Below, one piece after another: positions 55,063 to 63,684 of a stretch of 64,000 bases of DNA. Position 1 is the stretch's first letter. Every line of letters starts with the position of its first letter. A program made the position numbers and the translations under genes. The notes beneath the pieces are model-generated. The model saw nothing but the letters and a program-made list of their open reading frames with translations, did no database searches and was not told the DNA's origin. The stretch is from Anaerococcus hydrogenalis DSM 7454 (GTDB taxonomy: Bacteria > Bacillota > Clostridia > Tissierellales > Peptoniphilaceae), in assembly GCF_000173355.1 (NCBI RefSeq), contig NZ_ABXA01000012.1, positions 1-64,000 of the forward strand, given 5' to 3'.

Positions 55063-55729
55063 ATGAAAATAGCATCTATGGAATATAAAAATGGAATCTC
55101 TAACTTGCTCAACTCTAAATTTGATGAAAACGAAGTTGTTGTAAAAAAATATGAAAATTTTGAGGATATAATCCTAGAAGATGACCTATCGGAATTTGAT
55201 TTGATTTTGGTGGATATGACCCATACAAGGTGCATTGAACTTATCCAATACATAAAACAAACAACAAATATTCCAGTAATCTATCTTACAGATAGGTACA
55301 AAAAAAGTCCTTACGAGGCAAAAATTGACGATAAAGATTTTGTAATTCATTCTTATTCAAGGGATGAATTTGTTAAATTTACCCTAAAAAAAGTCGAAGA
55401 GATTAACAATTCCAAAATTATTTCCTTTGGATTTTGCTCAATCGAAGTAGACAATGGTATTTTTAGGATAGGAAATGACATATTAAACCTTACAAAATCA
55501 GAGATAAGTCTTTGCACTATCCTTATCAAAAAAAATGAACAGGCCTGTTTCAAAAGAAATTATTGTAAAAGAAATGGCAAAAATGGGAATTGAAACAACA
55601 GATAGATCAGTTAGAGAACATGTTAGAAAAATCCGAAAAGAATTTAAAAAAGTAAAATTAGAACCAATAAAAACCATAAGGGGCCAAGGCTATTCTTGGG
55701 TTATGGAATCTTGTGATGTTGGAAAATAA
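55063..55729 (+). pseudogene. OmpR-like orphan regulator with degenerate receiver, frameshifted as read
   Basis: The N-terminal 120 residues look like a receiver fold. An Asp is retained in LILVDMTHTR, but the acidic pair and the conserved Lys are missing, so phosphorylation control is doubtful. After LTKSEISLCTILIKK an A8 run (55528-55535) must lose one A to read MNRPVSKEIIVKEMAKMG and then RSVREHVRKIRKEF and IRGQGYSW, a winged-helix DNA-binding domain. The corrected length is about 221 aa. There is no histidine kinase beside it. Confidence 0.78.
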
Positions 55730-55730
55730 A

Positions 55731-55752
55731 GTCAGCCTAGGCTGGCTTTTCT
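55731..55752 (+). terminator. Terminator of the orphan regulator gene
   Basis: GTCAGCC and GGCTGGC pair across a TA-only loop, followed by TTTT. Confidence 0.7.
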
Positions 55753-55754
55753 TG

Positions 55755-55783
55755 TTGAAAAAATATTTTTATGCTATTATATA
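55755..55783 (+). promoter_or_regulatory. Promoter of the riboswitch-ribU transcript
   Basis: TTGAAA at 55755 and TATATA at 55778 with a 17-base spacer, immediately before the FMN aptamer. Confidence 0.5.
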
Positions 55784-55784
55784 A

Positions 55785-55894
55785 ATATCTTCAGGGTGAG
55801 GTTAGATTCCTAACCGGCGGTAAAGTCCGCGAGTTTTTACTGAATGGGTGTAATTCCCATACCGACAGTTATAGTCTGGATGAGAGAAGATATT
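55785..55894 (+). promoter_or_regulatory. FMN riboswitch
   Basis: The RFN element core is clear: ATATCTTC..GAAGATAT closing helix, AGGGTGAGGTTAGATTCC, CTAACCGGCGGTAAAGTCCG and CGACAGTTATAGTCTGGATG. It binds flavin mononucleotide and should switch off the downstream riboflavin transporter. The expression platform is the terminator at 55917-55938. Confidence 0.96.
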
Positions 55895-55916
55895 CTTTTT
55901 ATGAGAAATTATTTAA

Positions 55917-55938
55917 GCCCTGAAAGGGCATTTTTTTT
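55917..55938 (+). terminator. Riboswitch expression-platform terminator
   Basis: GCCCTGAAAGGGC is a tight stem followed by A and eight Ts, 24 bases before ribU. Confidence 0.88.
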
Positions 55939-55961
55939 ATGCCGAAATTTAGGAGGATATT

Positions 55962-56557
55962 ATGAGTCATGATCAAAAAAAATTAAGAAATTTAGTAAAA
56001 GTTGGAATACTTTCAGCAATGAGTTTTATATTAATGTTTGTACAATTTCCAATACCAGTTGCCCCACCTTTTATGAAAGTTGACCTTGCTGATGTACCAG
56101 CCCTTATCGGTGGATTTTCAATGGGACCTGTTTATGGAGTTTTGATCCAATTAATTAAAAATGTATTAAACTTAACAAAAACTTCAACAGGAGGAGTTGG
56201 AGAAATTTCTAACTTTATAGTTGGGGGATTATTCGTATTTATTTCAGCAAGCATTTATAAAAAAATAAAACAAAGAAAAATGCAACCATAGCCATGGTTT
56301 GTGGTGTACTTGTTATGACACTTGCTGCAACATTTTCAAATGCCTTTGTAATTTTTCCCTTATATGGAAAGGCAATGGGAGTAGATATGAGTGCCTTTGT
56401 AGCAATGGCACATAAAACAAATGCATTGGTAAATTCATACTTTACCATGATGTTATTTGCAATAGTTCCATTTAATTTAATAAAGGGATTTATTGAAATT
56501 TTGGTAACAAAATTATTATACAAACATGTATCTTCAATCCTACACGATAGAAGATAA
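55962..56557 (+). pseudogene. ribU: Riboflavin ECF transporter S component RibU, frameshifted as read
   Basis: A membrane protein that binds riboflavin and works with an ECF energising module. KVDLADVPALIGGFSMGPVYGV and LIQLIKNVLNL are RibU signatures, and the FMN riboswitch in front confirms the substrate. The first frame stops at 56291. Adding one A at the A5 run 56276-56280 gives KQRKNATIAMVCGVLVM and continues to 56557. The corrected length is about 198 aa with six segments. AGGAGG precedes the start. Confidence 0.93.
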
Positions 56558-56569
56558 AATTTTAAATTA

Positions 56570-56595
56570 AAACAGACTTTAGGGTCTGTTTTTTT
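56570..56595 (+). terminator. Terminator of ribU
   Basis: ACAGAC pairs with GTCTGT and is followed by seven Ts. Confidence 0.88.
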
Positions 56596-56640
56596 GATGT
56601 AATTTAAAATAAAGACAAATTATAAGCAGAATATAGTAAG

Positions 56641-56879
56641 GAGATCTCTCCATGCACTCCACTGCGTTGCGTTTAGTCGAGATGGGTAATTTTCTTATAT
56701 GTGTAATAGCTAAAGTAGAATTTTTTAGTAGATTTATTAAATATATTTAGAATAAATTGATATAGGATAAGTAAAATCAAAGAAATAGATTTTAAGAATA
56801 GGGATTAAGATAAAGAAAATTCTTTAGTAGTAAAATAAGAAAAACATAAACCCATCTCGAGCCTAGTCGAGAGATCTCA
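56641..56879. repeat. Dispersed palindromic repeat unit (paired ends)
   Basis: Left end GAGATCTCTCCATGCACTCC..AGTCGAGATGGG and right end CCCATCTCGAGCCTAG..TCGAGAGATCTC, with TAGCTAAAGTAG inside the left arm. Confidence 0.85.
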
Positions 56880-56966
56880 TGCATTAAGTAAATCTATAAA
56901 AAAAGTATATATTAAAATAAAACTTAGAAATTACAAGGTAAAAGTAAATTATAAGCAAAATATAAT

Positions 56967-57256
56967 AAGAGATCTCTCCATGCACTCCACTTCGTTAATA
57001 CTAAAACACGTTTGCTACGCAAACTTTCCCGTGCCTTCTCACTTAGTTTTAGGGATTATTGTGCCAAATCAAGGCACAATAATCTAGTCGAGATGGGTAA
57101 TGGGGATATTTATTTAATTGCTAAGGTTTGTATTATTTAATATTAGAAAAATAAAAAATTAGATTATATAATAAAAATCAAAATATTATTTAGTAAATTC
57201 TTTAGTAATAAAAAAAGCTAAAGTAATCCCATCTCGAGCGAAGTCGAGAGATCTCT
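56967..57256. repeat. Dispersed palindromic repeat unit with nested hairpins
   Basis: The left end AGAGATCTCTCCATGCACTCC is expanded to 130 bases by CTAAAACA..TTAGTTTTAG (enclosing GTTTGCTACGCAAAC) and GATTATTGTGCC..GGCACAATAATC. The right end is CCCATCTCGAGCGAAG..TCGAGAGATCTC. A degenerate further end lies near 57308-57330. With the previous unit it explains the gap between ribU and tsaE. Confidence 0.85.
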
Positions 57257-57464
57257 GTATTAATTTTATCTCAAAATAAAATTTAAACTTTAGCCAAAAC
57301 AATAAAAGAGATTTCTCCATATCAACCACTTTCTTATCTCCAATCAATACAGGTAATTTTATTTAACAAATTTAATTGGATTTTTTTAATTTTAGCTTAT
57401 AATATATTTTACAAAATGCCTTAAAATTAAACTTTTGTAGTATAATATGTGATAAGGAGTTTTT

Positions 57465-57884
57465 ATGAGAATTAATTCTTTAAAAGAAATGGAAGATTTC
57501 GCTTTTGATTTTTCTAAAAAATTGAAAAAAGGCCAGGTTATAAATCTTATTGGTGATATGGGTAGTGGAAAGACTACTTTTGTTTCATATATTTGTAAAT
57601 ATTTTGGAATTTCTAATACTTCATCGCCTACTTTTGCTATCGTAAATATGTATGATGGTAAAAAGCAAGGGGAAGATTTTCCAATTTATCATCTAGACCT
57701 CTACAGGTTCGAAGATCCTGATGAGATTTTGGATATAGATTTTGAAACATATTTTTATCCGGAAAATGCCATAACATTTTTGGAATGGGCTGATAAGTCC
57801 GAGGATTATCTTCCAGATGATATGATTGAAGTAAATATAGAAAAGATAGACGAGAACACTAGGGATATTAGTGTTAAATTTTAG
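57465..57884 (+). CDS. tsaE: tRNA t6A biosynthesis ATPase TsaE
   Basis: A 139-aa P-loop ATPase that assists TsaB-TsaD in making N6-threonylcarbamoyladenosine on tRNA. Walker A IGDMGSGKTTF (about residue 31), SSPTFAIVN and HLDLYRFEDPDEILDIDFETYF are family motifs. It leads the tsaE-tsaB-rimI-tsaD run. AAGGAG precedes the start, and TATAAT lies just upstream. Confidence 0.95.
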   Translation: MRINSLKEMEDFAFDFSKKLKKGQVINLIGDMGSGKTTFVSYICKYFGISNTSSPTFAIVNMYDGKKQGEDFPIYHLDLYRFEDPDEILDIDFETYFYPENAITFLEWADKSEDYLPDDMIEVNIEKIDENTRDISVKF

Positions 57885-57897
57885 TTAGGAGATTTTA

Positions 57898-58566
57898 ATG
57901 AGAGTTTTAGCTATTGATACATCTACCATGATTTCTACTGTAAGTATTTGCGAAGATGAAAAAATCATTGGAGATTTTAATGTAAATCAAGAAAAAACTC
58001 ATTCTGAATCGCTTGTTCCAATGGTTGAATCTTTGTTAAAACTTTTGGGATTAAAGCTTTCTGATATTGATATTTTTGTAATTAGCCAAGGACCAGGATC
58101 TTTTACAGGTCTTAGGATTGGAATGACAATTGCAAAGACCTTTGCTCAAGTTGATAATAAAAAACTTATTCCAGTTTCAACTTTAAAGGCTCTTGCCTTA
58201 AATTCTTCATCAAATACAGGCAAAGCCGCTATGCTTGATGCTAGGGGAAGAAGAGTTTATGGGGCAATGTATGATGAAAATATGAATGAAATTGTAAAGG
58301 AAGATTTATATAATATTGATGAATTTTCAAAACTTTGCAATGAAAAAAATATAGATTTTGACTTAGTTTCAGAAGTTAGTGAAAAATATGAGGATAAATT
58401 TGATAGGGCAAGAATTCTAGATTTTTCTTACAGGTCATGTATTGGTAAAAATTTATGCAAACTTGCACTTGAAAAAAAGGATGAAGATTTTGATCTTTAC
58501 AAGCTTGTTCCAAATTATTTGAGAAAATCACAAGCGGAAAGGGACAGAGAAAAGAAAAATGATTAG
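57898..58566 (+). CDS. tsaB: tRNA t6A biosynthesis protein TsaB
   Basis: A 222-aa ASKHA-fold partner of TsaD: RVLAIDTSTMISTVSI at the start, HSESLVPMVESLL, and GPGSFTGLRIGMTIAK. It is the scaffold subunit of the threonylcarbamoyl transferase complex. AGGAG lies before the ATG. It overlaps rimI by eight bases. Confidence 0.95.
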   Translation: MRVLAIDTSTMISTVSICEDEKIIGDFNVNQEKTHSESLVPMVESLLKLLGLKLSDIDIFVISQGPGSFTGLRIGMTIAKTFAQVDNKKLIPVSTLKALALNSSSNTGKAAMLDARGRRVYGAMYDENMNEIVKEDLYNIDEFSKLCNEKNIDFDLVSEVSEKYEDKFDRARILDFSYRSCIGKNLCKLALEKKDEDFDLYKLVPNYLRKSQAERDREKKND

Positions 58567-58994
58567 AACAATGACTGTAGCTGATACAGACAAGGTTTAT
58601 AGGATTGAAACTAGCTCATTTTTTAGGCCCATGCCAAAAAAAGACCTTGTAAGTGATATTGAAAAAAATAAGCACAAGAGACATTTTGTTTATGAAAAAA
58701 ACGGAGAAACTGTAGGCTTTTACATAATTTCAAAAATTTTGGATGAGGTAGAAATCTATACAATTGCAGTCGATGAATTATATAGGGGCCAAAAAATCGC
58801 CTCTAATATGCTAGAGCATTTGATAAATTTTTCCAAAGAGATGAAAGTTTCAAAAATTTGGCTAGAAGTTTCTACCAAAAATATGCCGGCTATTAATTTG
58901 TATGAAAAATTTGGCTTTGAAAAATAAGACTTAGAAAAATTATTATAGCCTAACAAATGAAGATGCTTTTATAATGTTAAAGGAATTGATATGA
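58559..58994 (+). pseudogene. rimI: Ribosomal protein alanine acetyltransferase RimI-like, frameshifted as read
   Basis: A GNAT acetyltransferase: IYTIAVDELYRGQKIASNMLEHL (acetyl-CoA site, RGQKIA) and LEVSTKNMPAINLYEKFGFEK. The frame stops at 58927 (122 aa), short for the family. Adding one A at 58920-58924 and one at 58935-58939 restores IRLRKNYYSLTNEDAFIMLKELI, ending at 58994 with a 4-base overlap onto tsaD. The natural end and overlap support missing bases rather than a true stop. It acetylates protein N-termini; the Firmicutes target is uncertain. Confidence 0.88.
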
Positions 58995-60001
58995 AAGATT
59001 TTTATACTATGGGAATTGAGACATCTTGCGATGATTCCTCAGTTTCTATTTTGAAAAATGATAGGGAAGTTTTAGTAAATTTGATATCATCACAAATTGA
59101 TATACATAAAATGTTTGGAGGAGTTGTACCAGAAATTGCCTCAAGAAAACACCTTGAAGCAATAAATCCTCTAATAGAAAAAGCTTTGAATGATTGTAAT
59201 CTAAAATACCAAGATATTGATTTGATTTCTGTAACAAAAGGACCAGGACTTATTGGTTCACTTTTGGTAGGAATTTCTGCAGCAAAGGCCCTTTCCTTGG
59301 CAGCAGATATTCCAATGATTGGAACAAACCACATGCAAGGTCATATTTGTGCAAATTATTTATCAAATAAAGACCTAGAACCACCTTTTATTTCTTTAGT
59401 GGTAAGTGGGGGTCATACTTATCTGGTAAAGGTAAATGGCTACACAGATTATGAGATAATTGGAACAACAAGAGATGATGCTGCTGGAGAATCTTACGAT
59501 AAAATCGCAAGAAGCATAGGGCTTGGCTATCCTGGTGGACCAAAAATTGATAAACTTGCAAAAGAAGGAAATAAAGATGCTATAGATTTTCCAAGAATTA
59601 TGCTTGAAAAAGATTCTTATGATTTTTCATTTTCTGGCCTAAAAACCTCGGTTTTAAATTATATTAATAAGCAAAATCAAAAAAATATAGAGATAAACAA
59701 GGCAGATTTGGCAGCAAGCTTCCAAGAAGCTGTTGTAGATGTCTTGGTAGAAAAATCTATGAGATTAATCGATGAATCCGGCCTAAAAACTTTGGCAGTT
59801 TCCGGAGGAGTTGCAGCAAATTCTAGATTAAAAGAAAGATTAAAAGAAGAATGTGACAAAAGAGGGGTCAAATTTTATAATCCAGATATAATTTTGTGCA
59901 CAGACAATGCAGCTATGATTGCCATGGCAGGATATTTAAATTATAAGAATGGAAAAAGATCAGATAATTATTTGAAAGTTTATCCAAATTTAGGACTTTA
60001 A
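58991..60001 (+). CDS. tsaD: tRNA t6A threonylcarbamoyltransferase TsaD
   Basis: A 336-aa catalytic subunit that moves threonylcarbamoyl from its adenylate to A37 of ANN-decoding tRNAs. Metal-binding histidines are in NHMQGHI (about residue 113). GIETSCDDSSVSIL, VSGGHTYLV, AAGESYDKIARSIGLGYPGGP and AVSGGVAANSRL complete the family pattern. The length is normal. Confidence 0.97.
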   Translation: MKDFYTMGIETSCDDSSVSILKNDREVLVNLISSQIDIHKMFGGVVPEIASRKHLEAINPLIEKALNDCNLKYQDIDLISVTKGPGLIGSLLVGISAAKALSLAADIPMIGTNHMQGHICANYLSNKDLEPPFISLVVSGGHTYLVKVNGYTDYEIIGTTRDDAAGESYDKIARSIGLGYPGGPKIDKLAKEGNKDAIDFPRIMLEKDSYDFSFSGLKTSVLNYINKQNQKNIEINKADLAASFQEAVVDVLVEKSMRLIDESGLKTLAVSGGVAANSRLKERLKEECDKRGVKFYNPDIILCTDNAAMIAMAGYLNYKNGKRSDNYLKVYPNLGL

Positions 60002-60028
60002 ATTAATATAATTTGATATAATAGACTT

Positions 60029-60376
60029 ATGAGTAGAGAAAATATAAAAATTAAAAATTACAACAAAAAAAATAAAATATCCTACTTTCTTTACTTTTTG
60101 TCTGCAATAATTGTATTTGCTTTTGGCATATATTTTATAGAAAGTTTGGAGCTTATAGGAGGGTTCTTTTTGTTTTTGAGAGGACTTTTCCTAATAAAAA
60201 TAAATAACAAAAGCATGGGATCTATTATGAGAAACGAAAAAAGAGGCCTTTCATTTTGCCTATTGATGATTGCACTTTTTTCTTTAATAAATCCTGTGGG
60301 AATCCTTCCCTTTTTATATGAAATTAGAAAAAGAGATTGGGTAATTAGTGGAGGACTCGATGAAGAAAAAAAATAA
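60029..60376 (+). CDS. Small membrane protein, unrecognised
   Basis: A 115-aa protein with a lysine-rich N-terminus and three membrane segments (SYFLYFLSAIIVFAFGIYF, LIGGFFLFLRGLFLI, FCLLMIALFSLINPVGILPFL). There is no clear ribosome site, but TATAAT lies just upstream, so translation may be leaderless or weak. It overlaps the start of the peptidase lipoprotein gene by 17 bases, so the two may share a transcript. No family recognised. Confidence 0.6.
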   Translation: MSRENIKIKNYNKKNKISYFLYFLSAIIVFAFGIYFIESLELIGGFFLFLRGLFLIKINNKSMGSIMRNEKRGLSFCLLMIALFSLINPVGILPFLYEIRKRDWVISGGLDEEKK

Positions 60377-61779
60377 ATTAAGCCTTTTGGTCTTGGTCTT
60401 TCTTATCCTATTTTCATCTTGTGCCCAAAGAAGGATAGACTATCTTAACCAAAGAAAAGATATAATCCTATCAGAAAAAAAGCCTAAAGAAAAAAAGATA
60501 ATAAAATTTAATCCAGATCAAATCGATGAATTTAAGTCAACAGATGATTATTTGACTTGGTATAAAAGCTTGGATGGGCCTTGCCAGTTGGTTTTTAAGG
60601 ATAAAAAAGATCAAAAAGAATTAAGCCAAGAAGAAAGAGTAGAAGATTTCAATTATCTTTTCAACCAAATAAGGGATAATTATCCGTTTTTTGGCATACT
60701 AAAAAGGCAATATGGTATCGATTTTTTAGGAAATTATTCTAGATACCTAAACGAGGTAAAATTCTGCAAAAGCGACCAAGAATTTCAAAAAATTATGCAA
60801 AATATAATGGGAGACCTCCACAATGACCATGCAACCATAGCAGACGAAGAATATGTAAAAGAAACCTTAGAATATTATTCGCATTTTTGGAAAGACCCGT
60901 CCATGTACTATGAGTTTTTGACCATGAACAAGGAAAGTGTAAGGGATAGGTACAATATAAAGGGCGTTCAATCAAGCCAAATTGGAAAGGAAAAATCCAA
61001 AAAAAAATCAGGCCACAAAAAAAACTTCTCTTGAAACACTGACAGAAGATAATGGGGAAAATTTACAAACAAAAATTATAAAACCGGGACTTGGCCTAGT
61101 TAGGGTCAATGAAATGCTTGCAGAATATGAATTATCTGATGATATGGAAAAGCTTGATGAATTTTTGGAAAATAATCCTAATTTAAAAGCTTTAATTATA
61201 GACATAAGGCAAAATTCTGGTGGAAATATTGAATATTGGCAAAATTATTTATTGCCAAGACTTATAGAAAAAAAAGTTTCTGTAGAAAACCATATGTTTT
61301 TTAGGGATGGAATGCGTACAAAAATGCTCTTACAAAGCGAAGATATTTCCTATGAAAATATAGAAAATGTTAACTTGGCAAATATGGACTTAAACCACAA
61401 GGAAGATTTAGAAAATTTTTCTTATTATAGCAAGGATGACATAGAAATTTCTCCTCTAAAAGAAAATAAATTTAAGGGAAATTTATATCTCTTGGTAGAT
61501 GAGGGAGTATATTCGGCAGCAGAAGGCCTTGCAAACTTTTGTAAAAATACAAAAATTGCAAAGCTTGTAGGCCACAAAACAGGAGGAGATGGGATTACCC
61601 TTGGAGTAATAAATGATGTCCTTCCGAACTCAGGCCTTGTTTTTACCTACACAAACACCTTGGGCTATGCCCCAGACGGATCTATAAACGAAGAAGAAAA
61701 AACAAATGTAGATATAGTGACAGAAAGTTTGAATGAATCTATCGATACAATAAAAAAATTAGAAAAAATTGGAGAATAA
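60360..61779 (+). pseudogene. S41-family peptidase lipoprotein, frameshifted as read
   Basis: Lipoprotein signal KKKNKLSLLVLVFLILFSSC (lipobox FSSC). The C-terminal half is an S41 tail-specific-protease-like domain: LIIDIRQNSGGNIEYWQNYL, LVDEGVYSAAEGLANFC (candidate nucleophile Ser) and GHKTGGDGITLG. The two frames meet at the A9 run 60999-61007; with eight As it reads KEKSKKNQATKKTSLETLT. The corrected length is about 472 aa. There is no PDZ domain by eye. GGAGGA precedes ATG 60360. A role in envelope protein processing is inferred. Confidence 0.82.
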
Positions 61780-61780
61780 A

Positions 61781-62633
61781 ATGTATGGATCAATAGAATT
61801 TGGTGGGACAAAAATAAAATGTGCAAGCTTTGATGAAAATGGAAAAGTAATAGCTGACTGTTGGATTGATACCAAAAATCCAGAAGACAATCTAGAAAAA
61901 ATTGGAGAATTTTATAAAAAAAATCCAGTAGAATCCCTAGGAGTTGGAGCCTTTGGCCCGATAGACTTAAATGAAGAATCAAAAACATACGGCTATATCC
62001 AAAATACTCCAAAAAAACTTTGGGTAAACTATGATTTATTGGGAAACTTAAAAAAACAAGTTTGCCAAAAAATAAAAATCGTAACAGACGTTGGACTCTC
62101 ATTAATAGGAGAAGCTAACAAGGGAGCAGGCGAGAAATTAAATTCTAGTTTGTATTTAACAATAGGAACAGGAATTGGTGGGGCCTATATCCAAAATGGA
62201 AAACTATTAAACGGATTTTCCCATCCAGAAATGGGCCACATAAATATAAAAAGAATGAAAGACGATGACTTCAAATCGACTTGTACCTATCACGAAGATT
62301 GCCTAGAAGGCCTTGCTTGTGGACCAAGCGTAAACAAAAGACTAGGACAAAATCCAAAAGACGCAGACATAAATGAAAAAAGCCTTCAAAATAGCAGCAA
62401 ATTATATAGCCCAAGCTATCTACACCTACACCTTGGTCCTAAGACCAGAAATAGTAATAATTGGTGGAGGATTAATAAACAAAAAAGGCTTTATCGAAAT
62501 GATAAGAGAAGAATTCGATAAAATAAAAGGCGACTATATACCGGTGAAAGAAAGCAGTGAATATATAGTAAAGCCAAAGCTAAAAAATGATTCAGCCCTA
62601 ATAGGTGGATATTTATTGGCAAAATCATTGTAA
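61781..62633 (+). pseudogene. ROK-family sugar kinase (fructokinase-like), frameshifted as read
   Basis: The N-terminus YGSIEFGGTKIKCASFDENGK is the ROK phosphate-1 motif. Also present are GVGAFGPIDL, LYLTIGTGIGGAY, and GHINIKR..CTYHEDCLEGLACGP, a fructokinase-type zinc-binding region with His and Cys ligands. At the A6 run 62376-62381 the frame shifts; with five As it reads NEKAFKIAANYIAQAIYTYT and PEIVIIGGG to 62633. The corrected length is about 283 aa. GGAG precedes ATG 61781. Probably phosphorylates fructose or a similar hexose. Confidence 0.85.
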
Positions 62634-62659
62634 AAAATTATTATCAAAAAACAATAAGC

Positions 62660-63446
62660 AACCCATCTTGTGTGAACAAAGTGAGTGAAGATATCTTATA
62701 TTAAAATTAAATATTAAAAAAATTATACTTTAGTAATAAATCAAATAAAACCCTCACCCATCTCGACCGAACAAAGTGAGTGGAGAGATCTCTGTATTAA
62801 ATTAATCCAAAAATAAAATTTAGCCTTTAGCAAATAAAAAAAGAGATCTCTCTACATGCGCTCTGCACGATAAATCGGGATAAACAACCGAACTCAACGG
62901 TTATTTATCTAGTCGAGATGGGTTATTATTGTACTTATTTATTGGCTAAAGTTTAAATTATTAAATATAAAAAAATCAAAAGTAAATCCGTATATATCGA
63001 GTAAAGTAAGTGGAGCAATCCCATGAATAAAATTAATACAAAATAGAACCTAAACTTTAGTAACTAAAGTAAATATAATCAAACCCCATCTCGAGCCTGT
63101 CGAGAGATCTCTGTATTAAATTAATCCAAAAATAAATTTAGCTTTTAGCAAAGAAAAATGAAAGAGATCTCTCCATGCGCTTCGCTTAGTCGAGATGGGT
63201 AATTGCCTTATGTATGTAAAAGCTAAAGTTAAATTTTTAAAAGATTTAGGAAATATTTTTAAAGAAGTTTTAAAATCAAAATAAAAATAATTCTTTAGTA
63301 TTAAAAATAAGACAAAGATACACCCATCTCGAGCTTGTCGAGAGATCTCTGTATAAAATAAATCAAAAAATACAACTTAGCCTTTAGCAAAAAAACAATG
63401 AAGATTTTTCACACATTCCATTTATTTTCGTTTAGCCGAGATGGCT
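62660..63446. repeat. Cluster of dispersed palindromic repeat ends
   Basis: Seven or eight ends lie in a row. Right-type: 62660-62699 (diverged), 62757-62792, 63084-63113. A left-type with nested ACAACCG..CGGTTAT hairpin at 62841-62922 is followed by a diverged right end near 62990-63025. A paired unit spans 63162-63350, and a diverged left end lies at 63401-63446. Between right and left ends the linker TTAATCCAAAAATAAA..TTTAGCAAA recurs. No ORF is present. Confidence 0.8.
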
Positions 63447-63608
63447 TATTTTTATTTAGTAATTAAATCAACCTCCATTGCATTTTTAGCCCCTTAGAGT
63501 ATAATTTTTGACAAGAAGTAATATTACTTTTGTAAATCTAATAAAGTTGAACTTTTGTTTAATCCCGGACTTATTATCATATACCTTTTTCAGGTTCTTC
63601 TTTATTTT

Positions 63609-63633
63609 ACCCAGCTTTTGCTGGGTTTTTTAT
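63609..63633 (+). terminator. Terminator upstream of hemA
   Basis: ACCCAGC, loop TTTT, GCTGGGT and a T-rich tail. A TTGACA at 63508 could drive a short RNA ending here. A TATAAT-like sequence downstream (about 63649-63654) would start hemA itself. No known RNA family recognised. Confidence 0.7.
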
Positions 63634-63684
63634 TTTATTTTTTAAATAGTATAATGTTAGTAGTAATTAGTAAGGGGGAAGATT

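Noticed and set aside
14176-63446. Repeats as a CRISPR array or CRISPR-like cluster
   Set aside because: Spacing is irregular (tens of bases to kilobases), ends are inverted in pairs, the sequences between are conserved rather than unique spacers, and no cas genes are present.
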